From Paenibacillaceae bacterium UBA6304 (lineage in GTDB: Bacteria; Bacillota; Bacilli; Paenibacillales; Paenibacillaceae), in NCBI GenBank assembly GCA_002439285.1, contig DJTQ01000352.1, forward strand, positions 1-6,484: a stretch of 6,484 nt of DNA, given 5' to 3'. The notes below the pieces were generated by a model that was not told the DNA's origin, searched no databases, and saw nothing but the letters and a program-made list of their open reading frames with translations. Positions 1 through 4,895 of the stretch are shown piece after piece (the stretch's first letter is position 1; each line of letters opens with the position of its first letter). The translations under genes were made by a program, and so were the position numbers.

Positions 1-2
1 CT

Positions 3-1097
3 TACTTTATTTGGGTCTCGGAAATTATGCTTCAGCAGACTCGGGTGGACACGGTCATCCCGTATTTTCAGCGGTTTATCGAGCGTTTTCCTACGTTGAA
101 GGACCTGGCGGAAGCCCCCGAAGAGGATGTACTCAAATGCTGGGAAGGGCTTGGATACTATTCACGGGCTCGTAATTTACAGGCGGCCGCCCGCCAGGTA
201 GTAGAACGGCACGGCGGGGTGGTCCCCGCGAACAAGGCGGATGTGTCCGCGCTCAAGGGAGTCGGTCCGTATACGACCGGCGCGATTCTGAGCATTGCCT
301 TCAACCAGCCGGAGCCGGCGGTGGACGGCAATGTCATGCGGGTGCTGTCCCGTTATTTCTTGATTCGGGACGATATCATGAAGACCGGCACGCGGACGTT
401 GATGGAGGAACTGGCCGCCGGGCTGATTCCGCGGGGAAGGGCCGCGGATTTCAACCAGGCACTGATGGAACTGGGCGCACTGGTGTGTACGCCCAAATCG
501 CCGCAGTGCCTGGTCTGCCCGGTCATGGCCCACTGCGCGGCCCGGTTGGAGGGCGTGGAGGAGACGCTGCCGGTGAAGAGCAAGGCGAAGCCGCCGCGGC
601 CGGAGTATCGGCTCGTCGCCCTCGTTGAGGGCGACGGAGAGCACGCCGGGCGCGTGCTCGTCCGCCGGCGGCCGGAGACGGGGCTGCTCGCGCGGATGTG
701 GGAGCTGCCTCACATCCCGGCAGCCGCCACCGTCGGCGAAGGCGCCGGCCTGCCGGACGGGCCGGCGATGGACCGGCTCGCCGCGGAGCTGGCCGCAGCG
801 GGAGTGCCCGCCCTACCGGTGGAACACTTTATGAACGCGGAGCATACATTTAGCCACATCCACTGGAATCTCCGCGTTTTCCGCTTCAGTGAAGCGACCG
901 GGCACCTCGGCTTCGCCACCGGCACGGGTCACGGCTTGGCTGCTGCCGAAGCAGGGGCGGCTTACGAAACCGATGGCTCCGCGCTCGCAGAAGACTCAGT
1001 GGAATATCGCTGGATTCAACCGGAGGATATGGCGGGACTTGCGTTTCCCAACGTTTTTCTGCGAATTCTGAAGCAATATTCCCCATTGTGGGGTTGA
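3..1097 (+). CDS. mutY: A/G-specific adenine glycosylase MutY, 5'-truncated by window edge
   Basis: MutY removes adenine mispaired with 8-oxoguanine in DNA (base excision repair). The frame is open to the window edge and reads YFIWVSEIMLQQTRV at its start. The conserved catalytic Glu (SE-x-MLQQT; E37 in E. coli) is the codon at 21-23, upstream of the first ATG at 27, so that ATG is internal and the true start lies before the window. Then come the helix-hairpin-helix (GVGPYTTGAI, about 267-296) and the catalytic Asp in AVDGNVMRVLSR (codon 324-326). The [4Fe-4S] cysteines have the C-x6-C-x2-C-x5-C spacing (codons 486, 507, 516, 534). A GC-rich linker leads to the C-terminal NUDIX-like 8-oxoG recognition domain with its FSHIHW motif (about 849-866). 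About 364 residues are visible, so roughly 30-45 are missing. An Ala/Gly-rich insert lies near 895-980. It ends at TGA 1095-1097, before a strong terminator. Confidence 0.97.
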   Translation, partial: YFIWVSEIMLQQTRVDTVIPYFQRFIERFPTLKDLAEAPEEDVLKCWEGLGYYSRARNLQAAARQVVERHGGVVPANKADVSALKGVGPYTTGAILSIAFNQPEPAVDGNVMRVLSRYFLIRDDIMKTGTRTLMEELAAGLIPRGRAADFNQALMELGALVCTPKSPQCLVCPVMAHCAARLEGVEETLPVKSKAKPPRPEYRLVALVEGDGEHAGRVLVRRRPETGLLARMWELPHIPAAATVGEGAGLPDGPAMDRLAAELAAAGVPALPVEHFMNAEHTFSHIHWNLRVFRFSEATGHLGFATGTGHGLAAAEAGAAYETDGSALAEDSVEYRWIQPEDMAGLAFPNVFLRILKQYSPLWG

Positions 1098-1120
1098 ATC
1101 CGCATAAGAAGACACGAAAG

Positions 1121-1161
1121 AAAGGCCGAGCGAGGGAAGAACCCTTCGTTCGGCCTTTTTT
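1121..1161 (+). terminator. Rho-independent terminator after mutY, probably bidirectional
   Basis: The left arm 1121-1136 (AAAGGCCGAGCGAGGG) pairs with 1142-1157 around a short AAGAA loop. The stem has a couple of mismatches or wobbles and is followed by a T run at 1156-1161. It starts 23 nt after the mutY stop. Read on the minus strand, the same stem is followed by a T-rich CTTTCTTTC tail, so it can also end transcription of the minus-strand gene that stops at 1182. Confidence 0.9.
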
Positions 1162-1181
1162 GACCTATTAACCACGTTTTA

Positions 1182-1394
1182 TCAAATCATGCGATTCTCT
1201 TGATCCTTCATGTTGTTCTGCTGATCGGGTTCATGGTGCTTATCCGGCGAAACCTGTCCGTTGTCGACAGGGGTATCACCGCTGACGCTACGGGCAAAGT
1301 TTGTAAACTGCTGTTTTTGCTTATCGGCCTCATGCTTGGATTTCAGCATCTCTTGCGGGTCATTTGTCAAACCTTGCTGCTTGTCCGTTGACAT
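1182..1394 (-). CDS. Small hydrophilic hypothetical protein (70 aa)
   Basis: I do not recognise this gene. It is very probably real: its ATG (1394-1392) is preceded by a perfect AGGAGG (minus strand, about 1407-1402) with 7 nt spacing, and it ends against a terminator shared with mutY. The 70-residue product is rich in Gln, Asp, Lys and Asn and has no Cys, signal peptide or membrane segment. It starts MSTDKQQGLTND and contains a central lysine/glutamine-rich stretch (KHEADKQKQQF) and a charged tail (DKHHEPDQQNNMKDQ). It therefore looks soluble and largely disordered. In size and composition it resembles small spore or stress proteins of Bacillota, but I see no motif of the alpha/beta or gamma SASP families, so that is only a guess. 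It lies just downstream of the sod remnant and may be transcribed from that gene's old promoter. Confidence 0.75.
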   Translation of the reverse strand: MSTDKQQGLTNDPQEMLKSKHEADKQKQQFTNFARSVSGDTPVDNGQVSPDKHHEPDQQNNMKDQENRMI

Positions 1395-1428
1395 AGAAAT
1401 CCCTCCTGGGTTGAATTATTTTTCGCCG

Positions 1429-1653
1429 GTTGCGAATCGTGGTGTTGTATATTTCAGGTACGCCATTCAGATGGGAAATCAGCACTTCCACGCTTTTGTT
1501 TTGCGATTCCGGCGCATTCTCAAAGGCAGTGTTCAGATCAGCAACATACGTATTATGATGCCGATCGTGTTGAATATTCATAGCTTGTTTGCAGATGTGC
1601 CAGAAATGTCGTAGCTCCATGTTTTAGAAGTGTGACGGATGGATTTGATACAT
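1429..1653 (-). pseudogene. sodA: Remnant of manganese/iron superoxide dismutase (N-terminal hairpin domain)
   Basis: The minus strand encodes the helical hairpin typical of the SodA N-terminus: AMNIQHDRHHNTYVADLN, then NKSVEVLISHLNGVPE and TTIRN, matching the usual TMxIHHDKHHxTYVxNLN ... KSxEELIxxLDxxPE ... TAVRNN. The gene is clearly dead. The likely old ATG at 1653-1651 (MYQ) is followed by an in-frame TAA at 1626-1624, and the next stretch has lost the LEPHID segment to indels. Homology stops at RN (about 1429), where GGGHANHSLFW should follow, so about 130 residues carrying the other metal ligands are absent. The first metal-ligand His (H26 in E. coli MnSOD) is Gln (CAA, 1572-1570). The open frame continues to 1360, but its ATG at 1620 has no ribosome binding site. 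A functional small protein made of this fragment is possible but unlikely. Confidence 0.85.
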
Positions 1654-1742
1654 ATAAATATTACCCTATTTTGACAAAAGCTAACGCAATGTAAACCGGA
1701 CTTTAACAATCCTAGTATTGGAATTTACTTTCAGATTATGCA

Positions 1743-1789
1743 TTTACATTTCCATTAATAGAAAATTATTTAAGCGAAATAAATGTAAA
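1743..1789. repeat. Distant inverted repeat of a TTTACATTT/AAATGTAAA box
   Basis: TTTACATTT (1743-1751) is the exact reverse complement of AAATGTAAA (1781-1789), 29 nt apart. The core ATGTAAA also occurs at 1689-1695, 1905-1911 and, inverted, at 1926-1932. The right arm overlaps the first cre-like site. This could be a pair of binding sites for a regulator rather than an RNA hairpin. Confidence 0.5.
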
Positions 1790-1797
1790 CGCTTCCT
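1784..1797 (+). promoter_or_regulatory. cre-like operator 1 (CcpA site)
   Basis: TGTAAACGCTTCCT matches the Bacillus catabolite-responsive element consensus TGWAARCGYTWNCW at all 14 positions. Such sites bind CcpA with HPr-Ser-P. It lies about 185 bp before the GNAT start and about 130 bp before the presumed start of the sod remnant. CcpA control is inferred from sequence alone; another LacI-family regulator would fit too. Confidence 0.6.
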
Positions 1798-1811
1798 ATA
1801 AAGCGCTTTCA
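1798..1811 (+). promoter_or_regulatory. cre-like operator 2, abutting operator 1
   Basis: ATAAAGCGCTTTCA matches the cre consensus at 12 of 14 positions (the first two differ) and contains the perfect palindrome AAAGCGCTTT (1800-1809). It begins directly after operator 1, so the two centres are 14 bp apart. A TATAAA that could be a -10 element spans the junction (1797-1802), but it has no good -35 partner. Confidence 0.5.
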
Positions 1812-1849
1812 GAAGAAAAATGGTGTATTCGGGAGATAATTATGGTTTA

Positions 1850-1900
1850 ATGGACAAGAAAGCAGTTTTTTCTCGATTTTTGTCTGGATTCAATTATTAG
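1850..1900 (+). CDS. Possible leader peptide (16 aa) upstream of the GNAT gene
   Basis: A GGGAG at 1831-1835 sits 6 nt before ATG GTT TAA (1842-1850), a two-codon ORF. Its stop overlaps a second ATG (TAATG), which opens a 16-codon frame reading MDKKAVFSRFLSGFNY with stop TAG at 1898-1900. The second ATG is too far from GGGAG (14 nt) for normal initiation, so it would depend on reinitiation. It ends 5 nt before the 1905-1932 inverted repeat. This may be a chance arrangement. Confidence 0.25.
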   Translation: MDKKAVFSRFLSGFNY

Positions 1901-1904
1901 GTTG

Positions 1905-1932
1905 ATGTAAAAATCGGCCGTACATTTTACAT
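1905..1932. repeat. Perfect 8-bp inverted repeat before the GNAT ribosome binding site
   Basis: ATGTAAAA (1905-1912) pairs perfectly with TTTTACAT (1925-1932) across a 12-nt centre that contains the palindrome CGGCCG. It ends 22 nt before the GNAT ribosome binding site (AAAGGGAG, 1953-1960). It could be a dimeric repressor operator or an RNA stem in the leader. There is no T run after it, so it is not an intrinsic terminator. Confidence 0.5.
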
Positions 1933-1968
1933 GAATCTATCATGTGTAGAGAAAAGGGAGATCATAGC

Positions 1969-2412
1969 ATGCGTATTCGTTCCTTCCAATTGAGTGATGT
2001 TAATCAAGTGATGGAGCTTTTGCAGTTAGCCTTAATGGAGGATTGCTACGAAGATACGAAACGGGCTTTTGCTAGACAGCTATCTTGGGATTCGGAATTG
2101 ATTATGATAGCTGAAGCGGACGACGAAATTGTAGGTATCCTGATCGGAACGATCGACCAAAATACGGGATTCATCTACCGTACCGTCGTTCATCCGGAAT
2201 ACCGTCGTCAGGGAGTAGGCAAAAATCTCGTAACTGCTATGGAACAGCGGTTTGGTCAGCGCAATATTCGCCAAATTATGATTGCCGGAGACGCACACAA
2301 CAAGGCGATTGCCCCGTTGTATGAGGCTATGGGTTATGGTGCCAGTAAATTTTTGGAGGCATTCCAGAAGCTTGGCATTGCTGCCGTAAGTTCGTTGTCC
2401 GGATCCAGATAA
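1969..2412 (+). CDS. GNAT family N-acetyltransferase (147 aa)
   Basis: This protein transfers an acetyl group from acetyl-CoA to an amine; the substrate cannot be told from sequence. It starts MRIRSFQLSDVNQVMELL, the usual beta1-alpha1 opening of GNAT proteins. The central strands read ELIMIAEADDEIVGILIG, followed by motif A (YRTVVHPEYRRQGVGKNLV), whose RRQGVG is the Q/R-x-x-G-x-G/A pyrophosphate-binding loop. NKAIAPLYEAMGY near residues 110-122 is the usual motif B segment. I chose ATG 1969 because AAAGGGAG (1953-1960) lies 8 nt upstream. The in-frame ATG at 1942 has no ribosome binding site and would place this SD inside the gene. The gene stands alone between a complex upstream region and its own terminator. 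RimI, or the acetyltransferase of a toxin or antibiotic system, cannot be distinguished. Confidence 0.93.
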   Translation: MRIRSFQLSDVNQVMELLQLALMEDCYEDTKRAFARQLSWDSELIMIAEADDEIVGILIGTIDQNTGFIYRTVVHPEYRRQGVGKNLVTAMEQRFGQRNIRQIMIAGDAHNKAIAPLYEAMGYGASKFLEAFQKLGIAAVSSLSGSR

Positions 2413-2452
2413 AGAAGGAATTATATCGTTCTTGCTAAATTTTGCAGGACTT

Positions 2453-2504
2453 AAGCATATCTTCCGCCCGTTGCAAATGGGTGCAGGATATGCTTTTCTA
2501 TTAT
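2453..2504 (+). terminator. Rho-independent terminator after the GNAT gene
   Basis: AAGCATATC (2453-2461) pairs perfectly with GATATGCTT (2487-2495). An inner CGCCC/GGGTG stem surrounds the loop. The stem is followed by a T-rich tail (TTTTCTATTATT). It separates the GNAT gene from lepB. Confidence 0.85.
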
Positions 2505-2539
2505 TAGATTGATTTTAAAATGTTTAGATGAGGTGCATT

Positions 2540-2605
2540 ATGGAACCAGTGACTTCTCCCCGAACTGAGGAGGATATGAATGATAGAAAAGAAACAGGTA
2601 GGTAA
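2540..2605 (+). CDS. Possible upstream ORF overlapping the lepB start (21 aa)
   Basis: ATG 2540 is preceded by GATGAGGTG with good spacing and opens a 21-codon frame starting MEPVTSPRTEEDMND, with stop TAA at 2603-2605. It overlaps the first 26 nt of lepB in another frame. It could couple or damp lepB translation, or it could be a decayed older N-terminus of lepB. There is no protein-family support, so confidence is low. Confidence 0.3.
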   Translation: MEPVTSPRTEEDMNDRKETGR

Positions 2606-3164
2606 TACTTCCACAGTGGAATCGGCGCAGATCAAGCGAGGCTGGGCGACAGAATTTTGGGATCTGTTTAAGACGGTGGCGATCGCATTTATAATTATGT
2701 TGCTGCTGAATGTATTCGTGTTCAATCTGTCCATGGTAAAAGGGCAATCGATGGAGCCGACGCTGGAGGAAGAAGAAAGACTGTTTGTGGACAAAATCGT
2801 TTATCGGGTTACTCAGCCGCGATCCGGTGATGTAGTTGTACTCCGGGACCCGAGCACGGGATCCGACAAAAAGCCGTTTCTTGTTAAGCGGGTGATTGCC
2901 GTCCCAGGACAAACGGTAGAGATTTCCGGCAGAGAGCTGCTGGTGGATGGACAGCCACTGAGTGAACCCTACACGGACTCGGCAATTGAAGACAGCGATC
3001 TGGCTCCTGTAGTTTTGGGAAAAGGCGAGTATTTCGTTATGGGGGATAACCGCCATGCCGGCCAAAGCAAGGATAGCCGTTATTTCGGTAGCGTAAATAG
3101 GGAAGACATCGTGGGCCGGGCGGAATTCGTCTTCTGGCCGGTTACAAAAATAAGAGGTTTGTAA
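2580..3164 (+). CDS. lepB: Type I signal peptidase
   Basis: This membrane serine protease cuts signal peptides from exported preproteins outside the cytoplasmic membrane. A short cytoplasmic N-terminus (residues 1-28) precedes one transmembrane helix (about 30-50). The family boxes follow in order: GQSMEPTL with nucleophile Ser57; RSGDVVVLRDP (81-91); KPFLVKRVIAVPGQ with general-base Lys103; and GDNRHAGQSKDSRYFG (155 onward) with the conserved GDN and S-x-DSR. At 194 aa with a single helix it is of the Bacillus SipS/SipT type, not the longer E. coli form. The start ATG 2580 has TGAGGAGG 6 nt upstream. It opens a same-strand gene group with rnhA 34 nt behind it. Bacilli often carry several such peptidases, so this may be one of a set. 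Confidence 0.96.
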   Translation: MIEKKQVGNTSTVESAQIKRGWATEFWDLFKTVAIAFIIMLLLNVFVFNLSMVKGQSMEPTLEEEERLFVDKIVYRVTQPRSGDVVVLRDPSTGSDKKPFLVKRVIAVPGQTVEISGRELLVDGQPLSEPYTDSAIEDSDLAPVVLGKGEYFVMGDNRHAGQSKDSRYFGSVNREDIVGRAEFVFWPVTKIRGL

Positions 3165-3198
3165 TACCGATGAGAGAGAAATGGTTGGAGGTTATTTC

Positions 3199-3642
3199 GT
3201 GAAAGAAATTATGATTTATACGGATGGGGCCTGTTCGGGAAACCCGGGACCGGGCGGATGGGGCGCCGTGCTTTTATATCAGGGCCATCGCAAGGAACTA
3301 TCCGGCGGCGAGCCGATGACAACGAATAATCGGATGGAGATTCAGGCTGTCATCTCGGCGCTGACCCATCTTAAGGAGCCGTGCAAGGTCAAGGTTTATA
3401 GCGATTCTGCCTATGTGGTCAACTGCTTTCAGCAAGGCTGGATTCACGGATGGATGAAGAACGGCTGGAAGAACAGCAAGAAACAGCCTGTGGAGAATAA
3501 AGAACTGTGGCAGGAATTATGGCGGCTGATGGGGATTCATCAAGTGGAATATGTGAAAGTCAAGGGCCACAGCGACAACGAACTTAACAATCATTGCGAT
3601 CTGCTGGCACGGGAAGCGATTAAACGTTTGTCTTCAAAATAA
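3199..3642 (+). CDS. rnhA: Ribonuclease HI (147 aa, GTG start)
   Basis: RNase HI cuts the RNA strand of RNA:DNA hybrids, clearing R-loops and primers in the cytoplasm. All catalytic residues are present almost at E. coli numbering: Asp9 (YTDGACSGNPGPGG), Glu47 (NNRMEIQAV), Asp69 (VYSDSAYVV), His124 (GHSDNE) and Asp134. The tryptophan- and lysine-rich segment at about 80-100 (GWIHGWMKNGWKNSKKQ) is the substrate-binding basic protrusion of the E. coli-type enzyme. I chose GTG 3199 because TTGGAGGT lies 7 nt upstream and the protein then begins MKEIMIYTDG, as the family does. The in-frame ATG at 3181 would place that SD inside the coding region. It sits between lepB and queG on the same strand. 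Confidence 0.96.
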   Translation: MKEIMIYTDGACSGNPGPGGWGAVLLYQGHRKELSGGEPMTTNNRMEIQAVISALTHLKEPCKVKVYSDSAYVVNCFQQGWIHGWMKNGWKNSKKQPVENKELWQELWRLMGIHQVEYVKVKGHSDNELNNHCDLLAREAIKRLSSK

Positions 3643-3651
3643 CGGATAGGA

Positions 3652-3669
3652 CAATTCATCATAGAATTG
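3652..3669. repeat. Small inverted repeat between rnhA and queG
   Basis: CAATTC (3652-3657) and GAATTG (3664-3669) form a 6-bp AT-rich stem with loop ATCATA just before the queG ribosome binding site. There is no T run, so it is unlikely to end transcription. It may only affect RNA folding or processing. Confidence 0.35.
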
Positions 3670-3690
3670 CGAAAAGGGAGGTATAAACGG

Positions 3691-4884
3691 ATGGCGAAGG
3701 CCGAACAAAAACTAATAGCCGACGCTGGGGCAGCGGGCCAGTCCGTATGGGAAAGTCTGAAGCGGGAAATCAAGGAGGCAGCGCCATCGCTCGGTATTGA
3801 TGACATCGGGTTTGCTGCCGCAGACCCTTTTTTGTCGCTGAAATCCATATTACTGGACCGGAAAGAGAAAGGATATGAGTCCGGCTTTGAAGAACCGGAT
3901 CTGGACAAAAGGATCTATCCCGAGCTGTCTTTGGAGCAGCCGGCTTCACTTATATCCATTGCCGTCGCTTATCCGTCCAAAATGGAAAATCCGCCGAAGT
4001 CGGAGCCGGGGAGCCGCCGGGGAATTCTCGCTAGATCAGCCTGGGGCCTGGATTATCATCAGGTTCTTCGGGAAGCCATGGCCAAGCTGGAAGCATTCAT
4101 TGCCGAGCGCGTACCGGAGGCGCGTATTGAGAGCATGGTCGATACCGGGGCACTTTCGGACCGAGCGGTGGCCGAACGTGCGGGGGTCGGCTTTTCAGGA
4201 AAGAACTGCGCGATCATCTCGCCCAAATGGGGGTCTTGGATTTACCTTGGGGAATTGATCACGAACATTCCTTTTCCGCCGGATACGCCGGTGACGGAAG
4301 ATTGCGGGGAATGCACCAAATGTCTGGATGCTTGCCCTACGGGCGCGCTGGTCGGGCCAGGACAACTGAATGCACAGCGCTGCATTTCTTTTTTGACTCA
4401 GACCAAGGGATTTTTGGAAGAAGAATTCATGGTGAAGATCGGCAACCGGCTTTACGGCTGCGACACCTGCCAGGTTGTATGCCCCAAGAACAAAGGGAAA
4501 TCCTGGTACCATCGGCCCGAGCTTCAGCCTGATCCGGAAACGGTGAAGCCGTTGCTCTTACCCATTCTGAATCTCAGTAACCGGGAATTCAAGGAACAGT
4601 TCGGAAACAGCGCAGCTGCCTGGAGAGGCAAAAAGCCGATTCAGCGCAATGCGGTAATCTCGCTCGGGAACTTCAAAGATCTCTCCTCCGTGCCGAAATT
4701 AATAGATATCATGGTAAATGATCCTCGTCCGGTTTTACGGGGAACCGCAGCATGGGCTTTAAGCCGTATCGGCGGGGAAGAAGCGCTGGCGGCGGTAGTG
4801 AAGGCGGCCGGAAGCGAGAGTGATCCGGAAGTGCTGGAGCGCCTTGCGGCAGCCCGTGCCAAACTGGAAGAGATCATCACCTAG
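3691..4884 (+). CDS. queG: Epoxyqueuosine reductase QueG
   Basis: QueG is a cobalamin- and iron-sulfur-dependent enzyme that reduces epoxyqueuosine to queuosine at position 34 of tRNAs with GUN anticodons, the last step of the pathway. The 397-aa protein has the N-terminal cobalamin-binding region with SMVDTGALSDRAVAERAGVGFSGKN (conserved Asp151). A bacterial ferredoxin-like domain follows with two [4Fe-4S] cysteine sets: C205-x2-C208-x2-C211-x3-C215P, C231 in AQRCISFLTQ, and C257-x2-C260-x3-C264P. HEAT-like repeats (RPVLRGTAAWALSRIGG) fill the C-terminus. The length and the ALSDR variant fit the Bacillus form. ATG 3691 is preceded by AAAAGGGAGGT; an in-frame TTG at 3667 lies upstream of that SD and is rejected. 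The stop TAG is 11 nt before the HD-GYP start, so the two are surely cotranscribed. Confidence 0.96.
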   Translation: MAKAEQKLIADAGAAGQSVWESLKREIKEAAPSLGIDDIGFAAADPFLSLKSILLDRKEKGYESGFEEPDLDKRIYPELSLEQPASLISIAVAYPSKMENPPKSEPGSRRGILARSAWGLDYHQVLREAMAKLEAFIAERVPEARIESMVDTGALSDRAVAERAGVGFSGKNCAIISPKWGSWIYLGELITNIPFPPDTPVTEDCGECTKCLDACPTGALVGPGQLNAQRCISFLTQTKGFLEEEFMVKIGNRLYGCDTCQVVCPKNKGKSWYHRPELQPDPETVKPLLLPILNLSNREFKEQFGNSAAAWRGKKPIQRNAVISLGNFKDLSSVPKLIDIMVNDPRPVLRGTAAWALSRIGGEEALAAVVKAAGSESDPEVLERLAAARAKLEEIIT

Positions 4885-4895
4885 GGGGATAAGAC

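Larger units (their letters stand above)
1654..1968. other. AT-rich intergenic region with operator-like elements
   Basis: This stretch of about 315 bp separates the minus-strand sod remnant from the plus-strand GNAT gene. It contains five ATGTAAA boxes, two abutting cre-like sites, a perfect 8-bp inverted repeat and a possible 16-codon leader ORF, each listed separately. I looked for sigma-A promoters on both strands and found only fragments without a matching partner at 16-18 bp: TTGACA at 1671, TATAAA at 1797, GATAAT at 1835 and TATCAT at 1938. The GNAT promoter is therefore unplaced. Confidence 0.7.

Noticed and set aside
27..29. ATG as the mutY start
   Set aside because: The conserved SE residues, including the catalytic Glu, lie in frame upstream of it, so the gene continues beyond the window edge.
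177..713. 178-aa open frame on the minus strand within mutY
   Set aside because: It is a shadow of the GC-rich mutY coding frame, Arg/Pro/His-rich with no ribosome binding site or family motif, while the plus strand encodes an intact MutY.
1261..1614. 117-aa plus-strand frame
   Set aside because: It lies opposite the sod remnant and the small minus-strand gene, has no ribosome binding site and resembles no family.
1671..1676. TTGACA as a promoter -35
   Set aside because: At 16-18 bp downstream the sequence has no -10-like hexamer (AACCGG at 17 bp).
1942..1968. Earlier ATG for the GNAT gene
   Set aside because: No SD precedes it, and the AAAGGGAG that serves ATG 1969 would fall inside the coding region.
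3181..3198. ATG 3181 as the rnhA start
   Set aside because: The strong TTGGAGGT lies between it and GTG 3199, and the GTG start gives the normal RNase HI N-terminus.
3667..3690. TTG 3667 as the queG start
   Set aside because: It precedes the AAAAGGGAGGT that clearly serves ATG 3691, and the extra residues (RKGRYKR) have no counterpart in the family.
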